A DNA stretch of 7,104 nucleotides, from NCBI GenBank assembly GCA_007128345.1, contig SKXS01000005.1, forward strand, positions 1 to 7,104, in the 5' to 3' direction. Position 1 is the first letter of the stretch. Every line of letters begins with the position of its first letter. The DNA comes from Spirochaetia bacterium (GTDB taxonomy: Bacteria; Spirochaetota; Spirochaetia; PWKH01). A model generated the notes under the pieces. That model was not told where the DNA came from. It saw only the letters and a list, made by a program, of their open reading frames with translations, and did not search any database. Positions 1-6,359 of the stretch are shown in pieces. The position numbers were made by a program, and so were the translations under genes.

Positions 1-1649
1 CAGAAGTCATCATGACCCAGCTGCATGCAGGTGGCAAGTTCGACCAGAACAGCTACAAGGTTTCCGGGGGCCTGCACGGGGTTGGTGTCTCCGTGGTCAA
101 TGCCCTGAGCGAGTGGCTGGAGGTAACGGTCTACCGTGAAGGAAAGATCTACTTCCAGGCATACAACCGCGGGATACCCCGGGAAGATGTGAAGATCATC
201 GGAGACAGCAGCAGTAAAGGGACTATCATACGCTTCGTTCCCGATATGGAGATATTTGACTCCATCGAGTTCAGCTTTGACGTGCTTTCCAATCGGCTCA
301 GGGAGCTTGCGTTTTTAAACAAGGGCGTTACCATCACTATAACTGATGAGCGTCTGCTGCAGCCGAAAATCAGGCAGTTCTGTTTTGAAGGAGGGGTGAA
401 GTCATTTGTTGAGTACCTCAATAAAACCAAAAAGCCCCTCCACAAAGAGCCAATCTACTTTGAGGCAGTCAAAGATATGGTGGAACTGGAGGTGGCGCTT
501 CAGTACAATGACAGCTACAATGAGAATATCTTTACCTTTGTGAACAATATCAATACCCGGGAAGGGGGGTTTCACCTAGTCGGTTTCAAGACCGCGCTCA
601 CCCGGGTGTTCAATGATTTCCTGAAGCGCTCCAAGTTCGCAAAAAAGATTTCTGAAACCGCTTTTTCCGGCGAGGATGTTCGTGAAGGGCTTACAGCCAT
701 CCTGTCAATTAAGATTCCCAATCCGCAGTTTGAGGGCCAGACAAAGACAAAACTCGGCAATTTCGAGGTGAAGGGGATCGTCGAATCCCTGGTGAACCAG
801 AAAATCACTGATTATTTTGACGAGTTTCCCGAGGTTATTGAGATCATCCTTCAAAAGGCCATGCTCGCTGCTAAAGCACGTATTGCAGCACGGCATGCCC
901 GTGATCTGACCAGGCGCAAGAGTTTTCTTGATACAGCAGGGCTTCCGGGAAAACTGGCAGACTGCAGCGAGAAGGATCCATCGCGCTGCGAGATATACAT
1001 CGTTGAGGGTGACAGTGCCGGGGGCAGCGCAAAGCAGGGACGCAACCGGGAGTTCCAGGCTATTCTCCCGCTCTGGGGGAAGATGCTCAACGTGGAAAAG
1101 GCTCGAGCTGAAAAAGTCTTAACAAATGATAAGCTTTTGCCAGTCATTGCCGCACTCGGCGGCGGTGCCGGCAAGGATTTTGATATTACCCGTGTGAGAT
1201 ACCACAAGATCATCATCATGGCGGATGCGGATGTAGACGGATCACACATCAGGACGCTGCTGCTCACTTTTTTCTTCCGGTATATGCCGGAGCTGATAGA
1301 GCGGGGATATGTCTACATAGCTCGACCGCCGTTATATAAGATTTCCAAGGGGAAGCAGGAGTTCTATGCGTTTGATGAAAAGCAAAGAACCACCATTCTC
1401 AAACAGCTCAGCGCGCAGGGTAAGGAGGGCGGCTTTTCCTTCCAGCGCTATAAGGGGCTTGGTGAGATGAATCCGGAGCAGCTGTGGCAAACTACCATGA
1501 ATCCGGAGACACGCAGCAACATCCAGGTCAGGCTTGAGGATATGGTGGAGGCGGATACCGTATTCTCCATGCTTATGGGAGAGGATGTGGTGCCTAGACG
1601 CCAGTTTATTGAGGAAAATGCACTTCTCGTGTCTAACTTAGATATCTAA
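1..1649 (+). CDS. gyrB: DNA gyrase subunit B, C-terminal ~545+ residues (5' end outside window)
   Basis: This is the ATPase subunit of DNA gyrase, which with GyrA introduces negative supercoils using ATP. The frame is open from the left edge (codons GAA GTC ATC precede the ATG at 12), and that Met is internal: the text matches GyrB from about E. coli residue 91, so roughly 90 residues are missing. Visible in order are the GHKL ATP-lid and G-loop segment (LHAGGKFDQNSYK, GGLHGVGVSVVNAL, bases about 21-115), the transducer domain, the TOPRIM motif EGDSAGG (1005-1025), the metal-binding DADVDGS (1224-1244), and the C-terminal QRYKGLGEMN (1443-1472). The roughly 170-residue insert of E. coli GyrB is absent, giving an expected full length near 640. 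Trp (1074-1076) occupies the position of E. coli Lys447. gyrA follows 24 bases after the TAA stop, so the two are surely co-transcribed. GyrA-box evidence next door favours gyrase over topoisomerase IV ParE. Confidence 0.97.
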   Translation, partial: EVIMTQLHAGGKFDQNSYKVSGGLHGVGVSVVNALSEWLEVTVYREGKIYFQAYNRGIPREDVKIIGDSSSKGTIIRFVPDMEIFDSIEFSFDVLSNRLRELAFLNKGVTITITDERLLQPKIRQFCFEGGVKSFVEYLNKTKKPLHKEPIYFEAVKDMVELEVALQYNDSYNENIFTFVNNINTREGGFHLVGFKTALTRVFNDFLKRSKFAKKISETAFSGEDVREGLTAILSIKIPNPQFEGQTKTKLGNFEVKGIVESLVNQKITDYFDEFPEVIEIILQKAMLAAKARIAARHARDLTRRKSFLDTAGLPGKLADCSEKDPSRCEIYIVEGDSAGGSAKQGRNREFQAILPLWGKMLNVEKARAEKVLTNDKLLPVIAALGGGAGKDFDITRVRYHKIIIMADADVDGSHIRTLLLTFFFRYMPELIERGYVYIARPPLYKISKGKQEFYAFDEKQRTTILKQLSAQGKEGGFSFQRYKGLGEMNPEQLWQTTMNPETRSNIQVRLEDMVEADTVFSMLMGEDVVPRRQFIEENALLVSNLDI

Positions 1650-1660
1650 GGGGCAATAAA

Positions 1661-1667
1661 AAGGTGA
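1661..1667 (+). promoter_or_regulatory. Shine-Dalgarno of gyrA
   Basis: AAGGTGA lies 6 bases before the ATG at 1674 and pairs well with the 16S rRNA 3' end. It lies in the 24-base gap after the gyrB stop and fixes the gyrA start. No promoter or terminator is evident in this gap. Confidence 0.75.
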
Positions 1668-1673
1668 CAACCC

Positions 1674-4238
1674 ATGGATGAACTCCAGAAAAAGATTATT
1701 CCTATCGCAATAGAAGATGAGATGAAGGAATCCTACCTGACTTATGCGATGTCTGTCATCGTGAGCCGAGCCCTTCCCGATGTCCGGGACGGGTTGAAGC
1801 CGGTGCACCGGAGAATTCTCTATTCAATGCACCAGATGGGACTGCGGTCAGACCGGGCATTCAAGAAGTGCGGCAGGATTGTAGGAGATGTGCTGGGAAA
1901 GTACCATCCCCACGGTGATGCTGCGATCTACGATTCACTGGTACGTCTCGCGCAGAATTTCTCTATGCGTTACCCCGTAGTGAATCCTCAAGGGAATTTT
2001 GGATCCATCGACGGCGATCCTCCCGCTGCAATGCGGTACACCGAGGCTAAGATGAACCGGATCGCTGAAGAGATGCTCCGGGACATCGACAAGGAAACCG
2101 TTGATTTCGCAGCCAATTATGATGAGTCCATGAAGGAGCCCCTGGTGCTCCCAGGCGCATTTCCCTATCTGCTGGTCAACGGTGGAAGCGGCATTGCGGT
2201 CGGCATGGCCACGAACATGCCGCCGAACAACCTGGAAGAGATCACGCAGGCAGCGGCTGCATACATAGATAATCCCGATATATCGCCTGACGATCTATGC
2301 GCTATCGTTAAAGGGCCAGACTTTCCTACCGGAGGCATCATTTTTGGCACTCGGGGCATCCGGCGGGCATACAAAACCGGGAGGGGAAAAATAACCGTCA
2401 GGGCCAGATGCTCTCTTGAAACGGACCAGAAGGGAAAGGACTACGTGCTCATCACTGAGCTCCCTTATCTGGTCAACAAATCAGTGCTTATTGCCCGAAT
2501 TGCTGATTTGGTGAGGAGCAAGAAGATTGATGGAATTAGCGATCTGAGGGACGAATCTGACCGCGACGGTATGCGCATCGTGATAGAACTTAAGCGCGGG
2601 GCGGTAGCACGGGTTGTACTGAACCAGTTGTTCACCAATACCTCGCTGCAGCAGAATTTCAGCGTCAATGCCCTCGCACTGGTTGACGGTAAGCCCCAGT
2701 TGCTCTCCCTCAAGGATATGATCAGCTGCTTTGTAGCGCATCGGAGAGACGTGATCACCAGACGCACCAGATATGAACTGCGTAAGGCTGAAGAACGGGC
2801 GCACATTCTCCAGGGGCTCAAGATAGCCCTGGACAACATTGACGAAGTAGTTGAGATGATCAAGAAGTCTCCCGATGCGCAGGAGGCAAAGGCCAGGCTC
2901 ATAGCCCGGTTTTCTCTGACGGATGTACAGGCGCAGGCAATCCTTGATATGCGTCTCCAGCGTCTGACCAGTCTGGAGACACGTAAGATCAGCGAGGAGC
3001 TTGATGAGCTCATCGTGAAGATTGCATATTTCAAGAAACTCCTTGCCCACGAACGTATGGTGCTTGATGTAGTCAAGGAGGAGCTGATCAAGACAGGAGA
3101 GGCTTTTTCTGATCCGAGGCGTACGGAAATCCAGCTTGATGAGGTAGAGGAAATCAATATTGAGGATCTCATCACCAAGGAGGATATGGTGGTGGTGATA
3201 TCAAACAGAGGCTTCATCAAGCGGGTTCCTGCATCAGCGTACCGGAGCCAGGGCCGGGGAGGACGAGGATCTGCTTCCGCAAAGCTCAGGGAAGAGGATT
3301 TGATCAACCACATATTTGTAGCCTCCACCCACGACCACATCATGTTCGTGACCTCCGAGGGTAAGGCTTACTGGCTGAAGGTGCATGAGATACCTGAGGG
3401 ATCACGAGCCGCGAAGGGGAGCCATATCAAAGCGCTCATGAACATTTCTCCTGACGAGGATGTAAGCGCCGTAGTTTCTATCAAGGATTTTACTGCTCCC
3501 GACCAGTACCTCTTCATGGTCACTACCAGGGGGATCGTCAAAAAGGTGCAGGTTTCCCAATTTGTCAATGCCAAGCGGCGCGGTATTGTGGCTATCAAGC
3601 TTGATAACGGAGACCGGCTTGTGAGCGCACAGCTCACCGACGGAACCGGTGAAGCGCTGATAATTTCAAGAAAAGGACTAGCTCTTCGATTTCCCCAGAA
3701 TTCGGTGAGGAGTATGGGCAGGGCAACCCGGGGCGTGACTGGAATGCGTCTCCGCCTTGATGATGAGATAGCAGCCATACTCTTTGTAGATACCAGCATG
3801 ACCATCTTGGTGGTTACCGAGAAGGGATACGGCAAGCGCATGAGTTTTGAAAACTTCACACCCCATTCCCGGGCAACTCGAGGGCAAATCTGCTATAAAA
3901 TACAGGAAAAGACCGGCGAGATTGTCAGTGCTCTGCGTGTACGCGAGGATGACCAGTTTATGACCATCTCCTCAATGGGGAATACCTTACGGCTTGAAGC
4001 TTCTTCGATATCCATGCAGGGCCGGCAGGCCAGCGGAATTATTTTAGCTGCTATAGCTCCTCCGGATCATGTGAAGGCGATCACGCTCATCAAGGGTGAA
4101 AAAGACGAACAGGATCTTGAGGAAGCGGTACGGGAACGAAAGGCCAGTTCAGGAGAGCCCATCGAAGGAGATAATGAAGACAGCACTATCGATGAAGATC
4201 TCTCCCGTCTGCTAAGTGATGCTGAGGATGAAGAGTAA
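1674..4238 (+). CDS. gyrA: DNA gyrase subunit A (854 aa, complete)
   Basis: This is the DNA cleavage-religation and wrapping subunit of gyrase, acting as A2B2 with GyrB on the nucleoid. The N-terminal part has the winged-helix breakage domain with Arg121-Tyr122 in MRYTE (Tyr122 is the DNA-linking residue), the intercalating Ile174 in GSGIAVGMAT, and a coiled-coil/tower region around 360-480. Numbering through Tyr122 and Ile174 matches E. coli exactly. The C-terminal pinwheel carries a GyrA-box QGRGGRG (526-532; consensus QRRGGKG), and weaker blade repeats are visible near 578-588, 632-642, 682-692, 731-743 and 781-794, giving six blades. The last ~45 residues are highly charged and end DAEDEE, like the acidic tail that tunes supercoiling in E. 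coli GyrA. The GyrA-box separates it from ParC. The quinolone-region residue 83 is Ala (GDAAIYD), with Asp87 retained. Length is close to the family norm. Confidence 0.98.
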   Translation: MDELQKKIIPIAIEDEMKESYLTYAMSVIVSRALPDVRDGLKPVHRRILYSMHQMGLRSDRAFKKCGRIVGDVLGKYHPHGDAAIYDSLVRLAQNFSMRYPVVNPQGNFGSIDGDPPAAMRYTEAKMNRIAEEMLRDIDKETVDFAANYDESMKEPLVLPGAFPYLLVNGGSGIAVGMATNMPPNNLEEITQAAAAYIDNPDISPDDLCAIVKGPDFPTGGIIFGTRGIRRAYKTGRGKITVRARCSLETDQKGKDYVLITELPYLVNKSVLIARIADLVRSKKIDGISDLRDESDRDGMRIVIELKRGAVARVVLNQLFTNTSLQQNFSVNALALVDGKPQLLSLKDMISCFVAHRRDVITRRTRYELRKAEERAHILQGLKIALDNIDEVVEMIKKSPDAQEAKARLIARFSLTDVQAQAILDMRLQRLTSLETRKISEELDELIVKIAYFKKLLAHERMVLDVVKEELIKTGEAFSDPRRTEIQLDEVEEINIEDLITKEDMVVVISNRGFIKRVPASAYRSQGRGGRGSASAKLREEDLINHIFVASTHDHIMFVTSEGKAYWLKVHEIPEGSRAAKGSHIKALMNISPDEDVSAVVSIKDFTAPDQYLFMVTTRGIVKKVQVSQFVNAKRRGIVAIKLDNGDRLVSAQLTDGTGEALIISRKGLALRFPQNSVRSMGRATRGVTGMRLRLDDEIAAILFVDTSMTILVVTEKGYGKRMSFENFTPHSRATRGQICYKIQEKTGEIVSALRVREDDQFMTISSMGNTLRLEASSISMQGRQASGIILAAIAPPDHVKAITLIKGEKDEQDLEEAVRERKASSGEPIEGDNEDSTIDEDLSRLLSDAEDEE

Positions 4239-4261
4239 GACCGCAAGGATACGGCTGCATA

Positions 4262-4299
4262 ATAAACGGGATTGTTTCACGTGAAACAATCCCGTTTAT
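4262..4299. repeat. 38-bp perfect palindrome centred on parS site 1
   Basis: The two 19-base arms (4262-4280 and 4281-4299) are exact reverse complements with no spacer, and the centre is CACGTG. The first and last arm bases pair ATAAACGGGATTG with CAATCCCGTTTAT. The core 16 bases are the parS consensus, and the outer 11 bases on each side extend the symmetry well beyond what ParB is known to need. In RNA it would form a long hairpin with a GGGATTG/CAATCCC segment, but the bases after it on the plus strand (GCGTATG) and on the minus strand (TATGCAG) are not T-rich. A role as an intrinsic or bidirectional terminator for the convergent genes is therefore possible but not shown. Confidence 0.9.
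4273..4288. promoter_or_regulatory. parS: parS site 1 (ParB centromere site)
   Basis: TGTTTCACGTGAAACA is an exact match to the consensus chromosomal parS (TGTTNCACGTGAAACA) recognised by the ParB/Spo0J helix-turn-helix. ParB loads here as a CTP-dependent clamp and spreads onto neighbouring DNA. parAB lies about 400 bp to the right, which supports the call. The site sits in the middle of a longer perfect palindrome. Confidence 0.95.
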
Positions 4300-4327
4300 G
4301 CGTATGTACCTAAAACATGGCATATTT

Positions 4328-4347
4328 TGTGTTTCACGTGAAACACA
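4328..4347. promoter_or_regulatory. parS: parS site 2 (core 4330-4345, 20-bp palindrome)
   Basis: The core TGTTTCACGTGAAACA is identical to site 1, and symmetry extends two bases on each side to TGTGTTTCACGTGAAACACA. Its centre is 57 bp from the centre of site 1. It ends 7 bases before the minus-strand stop codon of the NifU-like gene. Confidence 0.95.
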
Positions 4348-4354
4348 GAAGATG

Positions 4355-4606
4355 TCAGTTGACTGATTCAACAACAATAGCTGACGATACCCGGTCTTTG
4401 AGGTACCGCTCAATGCCGTGTTTGAGGGTCATTTGTGACATGGGGCATCCCGCGCAGGATCCGACGAGCCGGACTTTCACCTTCCCCTCGCTGCTCATGC
4501 TCACGAATTCAACGTCTCCGCCGTCGTTCTGTAAAGATGGACGAACGTCCTGAAGCGCCTTCTTTACGGCATCTTCTTTGATTTCCGGCTGTTTTGGTGT
4601 ATCCAT
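4355..4606 (-). CDS. NifU-type C-terminal-domain Fe-S scaffold protein (83 aa)
   Basis: This small cytoplasmic protein consists of a single NifU C-terminal (Nfu) domain. Such domains hold a labile Fe-S cluster between subunits and pass it to apo-proteins. The family pattern is clear: VRPSLQNDGGDVEFV (residues 21-35), KVKVRLVGSCAGCP (42-55) with the cluster ligands Cys51 and Cys54 as CAGC, then MTLKHGIERYLK (59-70). The start at 4606 is chosen because AAGGAG lies 6 bases upstream and the family fold begins soon after. A longer in-frame Met at 4672 would add 22 unconserved residues and run through the parA promoter. The gene stands alone, opposite to all its neighbours, convergent with gyrA and divergent from parA. 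No NifU N-terminal domain, NifS or other Fe-S assembly gene is nearby. The exact client proteins cannot be told from sequence. Confidence 0.94.
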   Translation of the reverse strand: MDTPKQPEIKEDAVKKALQDVRPSLQNDGGDVEFVSMSSEGKVKVRLVGSCAGCPMSQMTLKHGIERYLKDRVSSAIVVESVN

Positions 4607-4612
4607 TATAGT

Positions 4613-4618
4613 CTCCTT
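4613..4618 (-). promoter_or_regulatory. Shine-Dalgarno of the NifU-like gene
   Basis: On the minus strand AAGGAG sits 6 bases before ATG 4606. This strong site decides between the start at 4606 and the longer in-frame start at 4672, which has nothing comparable. Confidence 0.85.
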
Positions 4619-4626
4619 ATAGAGAG

Positions 4627-4656
4627 AAGATACAAAAAAGAAGGAAGGTTGGTCAA
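4627..4656 (-). promoter_or_regulatory. Predicted sigma70-type promoter of the NifU-like gene
   Basis: Read on the minus strand, TTGACC (4656-4651) is followed after 18 bases by TATCTT (4632-4627). The predicted start is an A at about 4620, giving a 14-base leader that just contains the Shine-Dalgarno. The -35 matches 5 of 6 bases and the -10 matches 4 of 6. This is prediction by eye only. Confidence 0.5.
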
Positions 4657-4665
4657 TAAGAAGTA

Positions 4666-4694
4666 ATGACATGATGCAGCGTTTAGTCTATACT
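4666..4694 (+). promoter_or_regulatory. Predicted sigma70-type promoter of parA-parB(-radA)
   Basis: ATGACA (4666-4671), a 17-base spacer and TATACT (4689-4694) each match the consensus hexamers in 5 of 6 positions. A start 7 bases after the -10 falls on the A of the parA ATG at 4701. The -35 is only 9 bases from the -35 of the divergent NifU-like promoter. Prediction only. Confidence 0.55.
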
Positions 4695-4700
4695 CCAGCC

Positions 4701-5459
4701 ATGGCGGCAAGAAAAATTGTATTTGCAAACCAGAAGGGGGGTGTCGGTAAGACCACATCTGCGGTAAATCTAGGTGCTTACCTGGCGGAATACGGAAAAC
4801 AGGTGCTGCTTATTGATTTTGATCCCCAGGGTAATCTTTCCAGCAGTGTTGGTGCCGACAGCATGAAGCGTGGAGCCTACGAGCTTATTAATGGAACGGC
4901 AACATCTTCGGAAGTTATCCAAAAGACACCTGTGAACAACCTCTACGTGATTGCATCGAACATAAACCTCACCGGAGCAAGCATTGAGCTTATTGAAGCA
5001 GAAAAGCGGGAGTTTTTCCTCAAACGTGCTATCCAGCCCTACGAGCAGACTTGGGACTACATATGTATTGACTGCCCTCCATCGCTTGGAATCCTGACGC
5101 TCAACGGCTTGGTTGCGGCTGATTCAGTCATTATTCCCCTTCAGTGCGAGTATTTTGCCTTGGAAGGGCTCAGTATGCTTGTGCGTACTGTTAAGAGTGT
5201 GCAACGGGAATTAAATAAGCAGCTGAGTATCCTCGGTATACTCTTCACTATGTACGATTCAAGAACCCGTCTGGCAAATGAGGTGGTGCGCGATGTGTCA
5301 GAGTACTTTCGCGATCGGGTCTTTTCGAGCGTCATTCCCAGAAATGTCCGCTTGTCCGAGGCGCCTTCCCATGGGTTGCCCATAAATCTCTATGATCCAA
5401 AGTGCCAGGGTGCTGCAGCATATATGAAACTTGCTGAGGAGGTGACGCGTCGTGAATAA
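4701..5459 (+). CDS. parA: Chromosome partitioning ATPase ParA/Soj (252 aa)
   Basis: This is a deviant-Walker ATPase that dimerises with ATP, binds nucleoid DNA non-specifically and is released by ParB, moving parS regions apart; Soj homologues also modulate DnaA. With the start at 4701 the protein has the deviant Walker A KGGVGKTT (12-19, Lys17), Walker A' LLIDFDPQGN with Asp41 matching the hydrolysis residue Asp40 of B. subtilis Soj, Walker B YICIDCPPSLG (120-130), and the conserved C-terminal VIPRNVRLSEAPSHG (211-225) linked to DNA binding. Starting at 4701 puts Walker A at the usual distance from the N-terminus, one residue different from B. subtilis Soj. An in-frame ATG at 4671 would add 10 residues but lies in the predicted -35 box. 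There is no Shine-Dalgarno before 4701. parB overlaps its last 8 bases. Length and motifs are those of chromosomal ParA, not plasmid types with an N-terminal helix-turn-helix. Confidence 0.96.
   Translation: MAARKIVFANQKGGVGKTTSAVNLGAYLAEYGKQVLLIDFDPQGNLSSSVGADSMKRGAYELINGTATSSEVIQKTPVNNLYVIASNINLTGASIELIEAEKREFFLKRAIQPYEQTWDYICIDCPPSLGILTLNGLVAADSVIIPLQCEYFALEGLSMLVRTVKSVQRELNKQLSILGILFTMYDSRTRLANEVVRDVSEYFRDRVFSSVIPRNVRLSEAPSHGLPINLYDPKCQGAAAYMKLAEEVTRRE
5437..5445 (+). promoter_or_regulatory. Perfect Shine-Dalgarno of parB, inside parA
   Basis: AGGAGGTGA is a full-length match to the anti-Shine-Dalgarno sequence and lies 6 bases before the GTG at 5452, within the last codons of parA. It supports the GTG start and strong, possibly coupled, translation of ParB. 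Confidence 0.9.
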
Positions 5460-6354
5460 ACGAGGATTGGGAAAAGGTATTGGATCGCTCATCAGCGACT
5501 ATACGTTTGATGATGTTGTGCAGAGCACTGCTGCCGGGCATCCTGTTCATGAAGTGCATATAGATCTCCTTGATGCAAATCCTGACCAGCCGAGGAAGGA
5601 CTTTGACGATACGTCCCTCCAGGAACTCGCTGATTCCATTTCCCGGCAGGGTGTGCTTCAGCCGGTGCTTGTGGAGAAACAAGGAGAGAGGTATCAGGTG
5701 ATAGCCGGTGAGCGCCGTTTGCGTGCGGCAAGGCGTGCCGGGCTGCAGACCATACCGGTGATTGTGCGTACCTACAGTGATGCGCAGAAGCTGGAAGTTG
5801 CTCTCATTGAAAATCTTCAGCGGGAAAACCTGAATCCCATAGAGGAGGCCAAGGCCTTCAGATACCTCATGGATAAAGCACGCTTGAGCCAGGAAGAGTT
5901 GGCTACCCAAATAGGAAAGAGGCGGTCAACAGTGGCAAACAGTCTCAGGCTGCTGAACCTTCCTGATTCCATGCAGGAAGCTTTGAAAACCCTAGCCATA
6001 TCAAGCGGACACGCGCGGGCGCTGCTTTCAGTTGTTAACCCCTCTGAGCGTGAAGTGCTGTTTCAGCGGATTCTGGACCGCGGGCTTTCGGTGCGGGAAG
6101 CTGAAGAATTTGCATCCCAGTTCAATGCCGGTTCCCGAGCCGGGACCCATCCGCACCCAGTAAAGAAACAGCGGCGCAAGTCTGCCGAAATTCAGCATCT
6201 GGAAGAGCGGTTTCTCGAGGTCCTGGGGACCAAGGTGGCCATCAAAGGCGACTTGAAGCAGGGAAAAATCGAGATATCGTACTACTCGCTGGATGACTTG
6301 GAGCGTATCTTTGAGTTGATTTCTCCTGAAAAAAAATTTATAAATGAGCTGTAA
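5452..6354 (+). CDS. parB: Chromosome partitioning CTPase/DNA-binding protein ParB/Spo0J (300 aa)
   Basis: ParB binds parS, closes as a CTP-dependent sliding clamp, spreads, recruits SMC and stimulates ParA ATPase. The basic N-terminal MNKRGLGKGIGSLI resembles the Spo0J peptide that stimulates Soj. The ParB/Srx nucleotide domain runs from about 33 to 135, with GERRLRA (86-92) and ENLQRENLNPIEEA (120-133), the two motifs that line the CTP pocket. The helix-turn-helix for parS is LSQEELATQIGKRRSTVANS (145-164), followed by the conserved LLNLP. A basic, probably flexible linker (about 226-245) leads to a C-terminal dimerisation domain (246-290, EIQHLEERFLEVLGTKV and KIEISYYSLDDLERIF). It starts with GTG inside parA, 8 bases before the end of that gene, after a perfect Shine-Dalgarno. 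The helix-turn-helix class and the two consensus parS sites nearby agree. A run of eight A lies near the 3' end (6329-6336). Confidence 0.97.
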   Translation: MNKRGLGKGIGSLISDYTFDDVVQSTAAGHPVHEVHIDLLDANPDQPRKDFDDTSLQELADSISRQGVLQPVLVEKQGERYQVIAGERRLRAARRAGLQTIPVIVRTYSDAQKLEVALIENLQRENLNPIEEAKAFRYLMDKARLSQEELATQIGKRRSTVANSLRLLNLPDSMQEALKTLAISSGHARALLSVVNPSEREVLFQRILDRGLSVREAEEFASQFNAGSRAGTHPHPVKKQRRKSAEIQHLEERFLEVLGTKVAIKGDLKQGKIEISYYSLDDLERIFELISPEKKFINEL

Positions 6355-6359
6355 CATTC

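Larger units (their letters stand above)
4239..4354. other. Convergent intergenic gap gyrA / NifU-like gene with two parS sites
   Basis: This 116-base gap separates the 3' ends of gyrA (+) and the NifU-like gene (-). Apart from two parS palindromes it shows no open frame, no promoter match that I trust, and no hairpin followed by a clear T-run on either strand. It is the only place in the window where CACGTG-centred parS matches occur. Confidence 0.9.

Noticed and set aside
567..575. parS half-site-like GTTTCACC in gyrB
   Set aside because: No second half follows; chance match within coding sequence.
2465..3343. Long minus-strand open frame (292 codons) and a second one at 2481-3050 opposite gyrA
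   Set aside because: Low-complexity Ser/Arg-rich translation with no family resemblance, wholly inside well-conserved gyrA; these are antisense shadows.
4328..4354. parS site 2 as an intrinsic terminator of the NifU-like gene
   Set aside because: The hairpin is AT-rich and followed on the minus strand by AAATATG, with no T-run.
4915..4923. DnaA-box-like TTATCCAAA in parA, and similar single near-matches at 539-547 (gyrB) and 5451-5459 (parB start)
   Set aside because: Each is one mismatch from the consensus, they are scattered inside coding sequence on different strands, and there is no cluster or AT-rich unwinding region.
4671..5459. Longer parA reading from ATG 4671 (262 residues)
   Set aside because: The extra 10 residues are not family-like, the ATG lies within the predicted -35 box, and only a weak AGAAG-type site precedes it.
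5332..5910. Minus-strand open frame (192 codons) opposite parA/parB
   Set aside because: It spans the parA-parB junction, has no recognisable motif and no convincing ribosome site; shadow of the partition genes.
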